Assembly: GCA_002898275.1 (NCBI GenBank)
Contig: BEIQ01000002.1
Span: 547,760-611,759 of the forward strand
Direction of reading: 5' to 3'
Length of the DNA stretch: 64,000 bases
Origin: a bacterium HR40
Lineage (GTDB): Bacteria; Pseudomonadota; Alphaproteobacteria; Geminicoccales; Geminicoccaceae
Shown: positions 63,418 to 64,000 of the stretch, piece after piece
Layout of the letters: every line of letters starts with the position of its first letter
How positions within the stretch are numbered: position 1 is the stretch's first letter
The notes under the pieces: generated by a model
Database searches by the model: none
The model's input: the letters and a program-made list of their open reading frames with translations, nothing else
What the model was told of the DNA's origin: nothing
Translations under genes and position numbers: made by a program

Positions 63418-64000
63418 TCAGAAGTCCATGTCGCCCATGTTCGGGCTGGCCGGCTCCTTCTTCTTCTCCGGCTTTTCGGCCACCATCGCCTCGGTCGTGA
63501 TCAGCAGGCCAGCCACCGAGGCCGCATCCTGCAGGGCGGTGCGCACCACCTTGACCGGGTCGATGATGCCGCGCTCGACGAGGTTGCAGTACTCGCCAGC
63601 CTGGGCATCGAAGCCCCAGTTGTAGTCATTGCTCTCGAGCAGCTTGCCCGCCACCACCGCGCCATCGAAGCCGGCGTTCTCGGCGATCTGCCGCACCGGA
63701 GCCTGGATCGCCTTCCGCACGATGTCGACGCCGTGCTTCTGGTCCTCGTTGGCGACATTGACGCCATCGAGGGCGCGCGTGGCATAGAGCAGCGCCACAC
63801 CGCCACCGGCGACGATGCCTTCCTCGACCGCCGCTCGGGTGGCATTCATGGCATCCTCGACGCGGTCCTTGCGCTCCTTGACCTCGACCTCCGTGGCACC
63901 ACCCACCCGGATCACCGCCACGCCGCCGGCCAGCTTGGCGAGCCGCTCCTGCAGCTTCTCGCGGTCGTAGTCCGAGGTGGTCTCCTCGATCTGCGCCCGG
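63418..64000 (-). CDS. groL: Chaperonin GroEL (C-terminal 194 residues; continues beyond window)
   Basis: The fragment is read to the window edge in one frame: '[50 protein letters not shown]', '[17 protein letters not shown]' and '[30 protein letters not shown]' belong to the apical-intermediate and equatorial domains. The C-terminus is '[11 protein letters not shown]', so the Gly-Gly-Met tail is reduced. A shorter frame from 63921 seen as an isolated ORF is only part of the gene. It is a probable RpoH target. The 5' end, and any groES, are outside the window. Confidence 0.97.
   Translation of the reverse strand, partial: RAQIEETTSDYDREKLQERLAKLAGGVAVIRVGGATEVEVKERKDRVEDAMNATRAAVEEGIVAGGGVALLYATRALDGVNVANEDQKHGVDIVRKAIQAPVRQIAENAGFDGAVVAGKLLESNDYNWGFDAQAGEYCNLVERGIIDPVKVVRTALQDAASVAGLLITTEAMVAEKPEKKKEPASPNMGDMDF

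Overview
The window is about 64 kb of GC-rich, densely coded bacterial chromosome, with many ATGA start/stop overlaps and an almost uniform set of housekeeping genes. The gene content points to an alphaproteobacterium, probably of the Rhodospirillales/Geminicoccales type. Supporting features are an RpoH-type sigma factor, a PetP/PetR-like MarR plus response-regulator pair next to ilvE, and a siroheme/sulfite-reductase operon carrying DUF2849 and DUF934 proteins. The genus cannot be proved from sequence alone. No phage, insertion sequence, CRISPR array or rRNA was seen; one tRNA gene (Arg, anticodon CCG) is present.

Layout. 0-10 kb: glyoxalase-fold protein, a GMC dehydrogenase with its small Tat-exported subunit, rmuC, a methyltransferase, rpoH with a structured leader, a UbiH-like flavoprotein, uvrC, pgsA. 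10-22 kb: moaD-moaE, GNAT and MFS proteins, a stress protein, tRNA-Arg, a LOG-family hydrolase, ilvE, a MarR/response regulator/histidine kinase operon, then maf-coaE-dnaQ-icd. 22-26 kb: an unusual exported locus with a large TPR-CHAT lipoprotein (a predicted caspase-like protease) between two small secreted Asp/Ser-rich proteins. 26-32.5 kb: mtgA, algH, then an SDR / MttB-like / DMGDH-like cluster that looks like methylated-amine catabolism. 32.5-42.6 kb, minus strand: a carbohydrate-acid catabolic operon with two D-apionate-lactonase-like paralogues at its ends, an ABC importer lacking its ATPase, a hydroxyacid dehydrogenase, an HpaI-type aldolase and a chimeric pseudogene made of a RuBisCO-like fragment joined to an ApnO-like fragment.

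42.7-46.6 kb: rplU-rpmA-obg-proB and a convergent EamA transporter. 46.7-50.3 kb: siroheme/sulfite reduction operon. 50.3-54.4 kb, minus strand: histidine operon hisG-hisB-hisH-hisF-hisAIE, the last gene being a rare three-domain fusion. 54.6-59.4 kb: HNH endonuclease, membrane histidine kinase, WbaP-type sugar-phosphate transferase, DUF1289 protein. 59.4-63.3 kb: homocysteine S-methyltransferase and a complete TRAP transporter. The window ends inside groEL on the minus strand.

The strongest candidates for something new are the CHAT lipoprotein with its acidic exported partners, the decayed RuBisCO-like/ApnO remnant inside an otherwise intact operon, the HisA-HisI-HisE fusion, and the rpoH leader in which the ribosome-binding site can pair with upstream sequence. 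All functional statements rest on motif reading and recalled family knowledge; no database search was possible.
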